This document shows, piece by piece, positions 63,320 through 64,000 of a DNA stretch of 64,000 nucleotides (position 1 is its first letter; every line of letters starts with the position of its first letter). The stretch is from an uncultured Alphaproteobacteria bacterium. Its GTDB lineage: Bacteria; Pseudomonadota; Alphaproteobacteria; HIMB59. The stretch spans positions 42,872 through 106,871 of the forward strand of contig CACNLH010000005.1 of the NCBI GenBank assembly GCA_902621205.1, in the 5' to 3' direction. The notes beneath the pieces are model-generated. The model had not been told where the DNA came from, did not search any database, and saw only the letters and a program-made list of their open reading frames with translations. Made by a program: the position numbers and the translations under genes.

Positions 63320-64000
63320 TTATATTCTTACTAGAACAATAATGTTTAAAAAATTGGTAAGCAGACCTACCTGTTCTATTTCCTCTTGAAAAGATCCATT
63401 TGAGTGCACTATTTTCAATCTCATTATCAAATTCTACTTTATAAAATTTACAATAATTTTTAATAATTAAGATAAAGTCTTTCTTACTTAAGTTATGGAA
63501 ACTAATCCATAATCCAAATCGATCAGATAAAGATAATTTTTCTTCAATCCCCTCATCTTGAGATATTGCAGATGATCTTTCATTATCTATCATATCTCTC
63601 TTCATTAAATGCCTTCTGTTACTTGTGACATATATTAGAAATTCGTAGTTTGAGTTGTAAAAAGACCCTTCAAGAAAAGATTTAAATTGAATGTATCTTC
63701 TATCATTTTGTTCAAATGATAGATCATCAATAAATATTATGATTTTTTTATCAAACTTATAATTTAAAAAAATATTTGGTAAATCTGATAAATCTTCACT
63801 ATTAATTTCTAATGTTTCAAACTTATCATATTTATGTGTATAGTTTTTTAATATACCTCTTATAATACTGCTTTTGCCACTTCCTCGTACACCCCATAAA
63901 AGACCATGATTAAACGCTAAACCTTCTAAAAAGTTTTTTGTATTTTCCTCTATTTTTTTTATTTGTTGATCAACACCGTACAAAAGCTTTAAATCAAGGA
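63312..64000 (-). CDS. DUF815 family P-loop ATPase (5' end outside window)
   Basis: An AAA-like ATPase of unknown role, usually 270-300 residues. Walker A is WGVRGSGKSSI, Walker B IIIFIDDLSFE, and VTSNRRHLMKRDM with DRFGLWISF are family marks. The frame is still open at base 64000, reading LDLKLLYGVDQQ through a TTG at 63983, so the start lies beyond the edge and the TTG is internal. It is not part of the tat-serS strand and converges on serS. Confidence 0.85.
   Translation of the reverse strand, partial: LDLKLLYGVDQQIKKIEENTKNFLEGLAFNHGLLWGVRGSGKSSIIRGILKNYTHKYDKFETLEINSEDLSDLPNIFLNYKFDKKIIIFIDDLSFEQNDRRYIQFKSFLEGSFYNSNYEFLIYVTSNRRHLMKRDMIDNERSSAISQDEGIEEKLSLSDRFGLWISFHNLSKKDFILIIKNYCKFYKVEFDNEIENSALKWIFSRGNRTGRSAYQFFKHYCSSKNIII

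Noticed and set aside
1..64000. CRISPR arrays, insertion sequences, rRNA genes or a replication origin
   Set aside because: No regularly spaced repeats, transposase genes, rRNA signatures or DnaA-box cluster with dnaA/dnaN-type neighbours were seen on reading the window.

Overview
This window looks like a stretch of chromosome from a small-genome, strongly AT-rich (roughly 70% A+T by eye) Alphaproteobacterium, probably a free-living marine lineage of the SAR11/HIMB59/AEGEAN-169/SAR116 kind. The case rests on gene content and order: an NDUFA12-like complex I accessory gene next to MlaD and DUF2155 genes, the argS-(SPOR)-nagZ-scpAB-tatABC-serS order, a two-domain dCTP deaminase, a GAAC-N7-GAAC SOS box, and very tight packing. 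Most neighbours overlap by 1-30 bp, convergent genes overlap at their stops, and no gap exceeds 300 bp. The exact lineage cannot be fixed from the window alone. I found no phage, insertion sequence, CRISPR array or rRNA.

Layout. 1-6952: the end of the spc ribosomal protein operon (rplE partial to rplO, without rpmD), then secY, a short adk, and rpsM-rpsK-rpoA-rplQ. 6959-11553: fluC/crcB, an RluC-type pseudouridine synthase, lipB (reverse), tRNA-Leu(GAG), mgtE and a phosphohexomutase. 11527-19686: a D,D-carboxypeptidase with a SPOR-like end, the NDUFA12 gene, two tandem MCE genes, a DUF2155 gene, then a reverse operon rne/rng - M48 protease - dcd - accB - accC. 19741-26671: PBP1a, prfB with its programmed frameshift, a shortened AsmA-like protein, a MOSC protein, and SOS-regulated umuDC. 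26668-34929: TrpB2, a DMT transporter, tRNA-Asn, and a forward run of DUF1289, GFA, hydrolase, acyl-CoA synthetase and exonuclease genes; then an MFS transporter, an AhpD-like protein and small genes.

34934-40868 is the most interesting part. A GTP cyclohydrolase II with a degenerate RibB-like front domain, a RibD-type reductase without its deaminase, a methyltransferase, a glycosyltransferase, a PTPS/QueD-like protein with an altered metal site, a medium-chain dehydrogenase and a creatininase-family amidohydrolase sit together. The set reads as a pathway from GTP to a modified, glycosylated and methylated pterin- or pyrimidine-like compound that I cannot match to a characterised product.

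40869-64000: tRNA-Cys, a glutathione transferase, a glutamine-synthetase-like ligase, a divergent PanB homologue paired with a fatty-acid desaturase, a carnitine pair (L-carnitine dehydrogenase and gamma-butyrobetaine dioxygenase), a secreted aromatic-rich protein, PCMT-like protein, valS, ilvD, xthA, erpA/iscA, dgt, argS, a 48-residue membrane stub where a SPOR protein usually lies, nagZ, scpAB, an orphan ABC ATPase, tatABC, serS and a DUF815 ATPase cut by the window edge.
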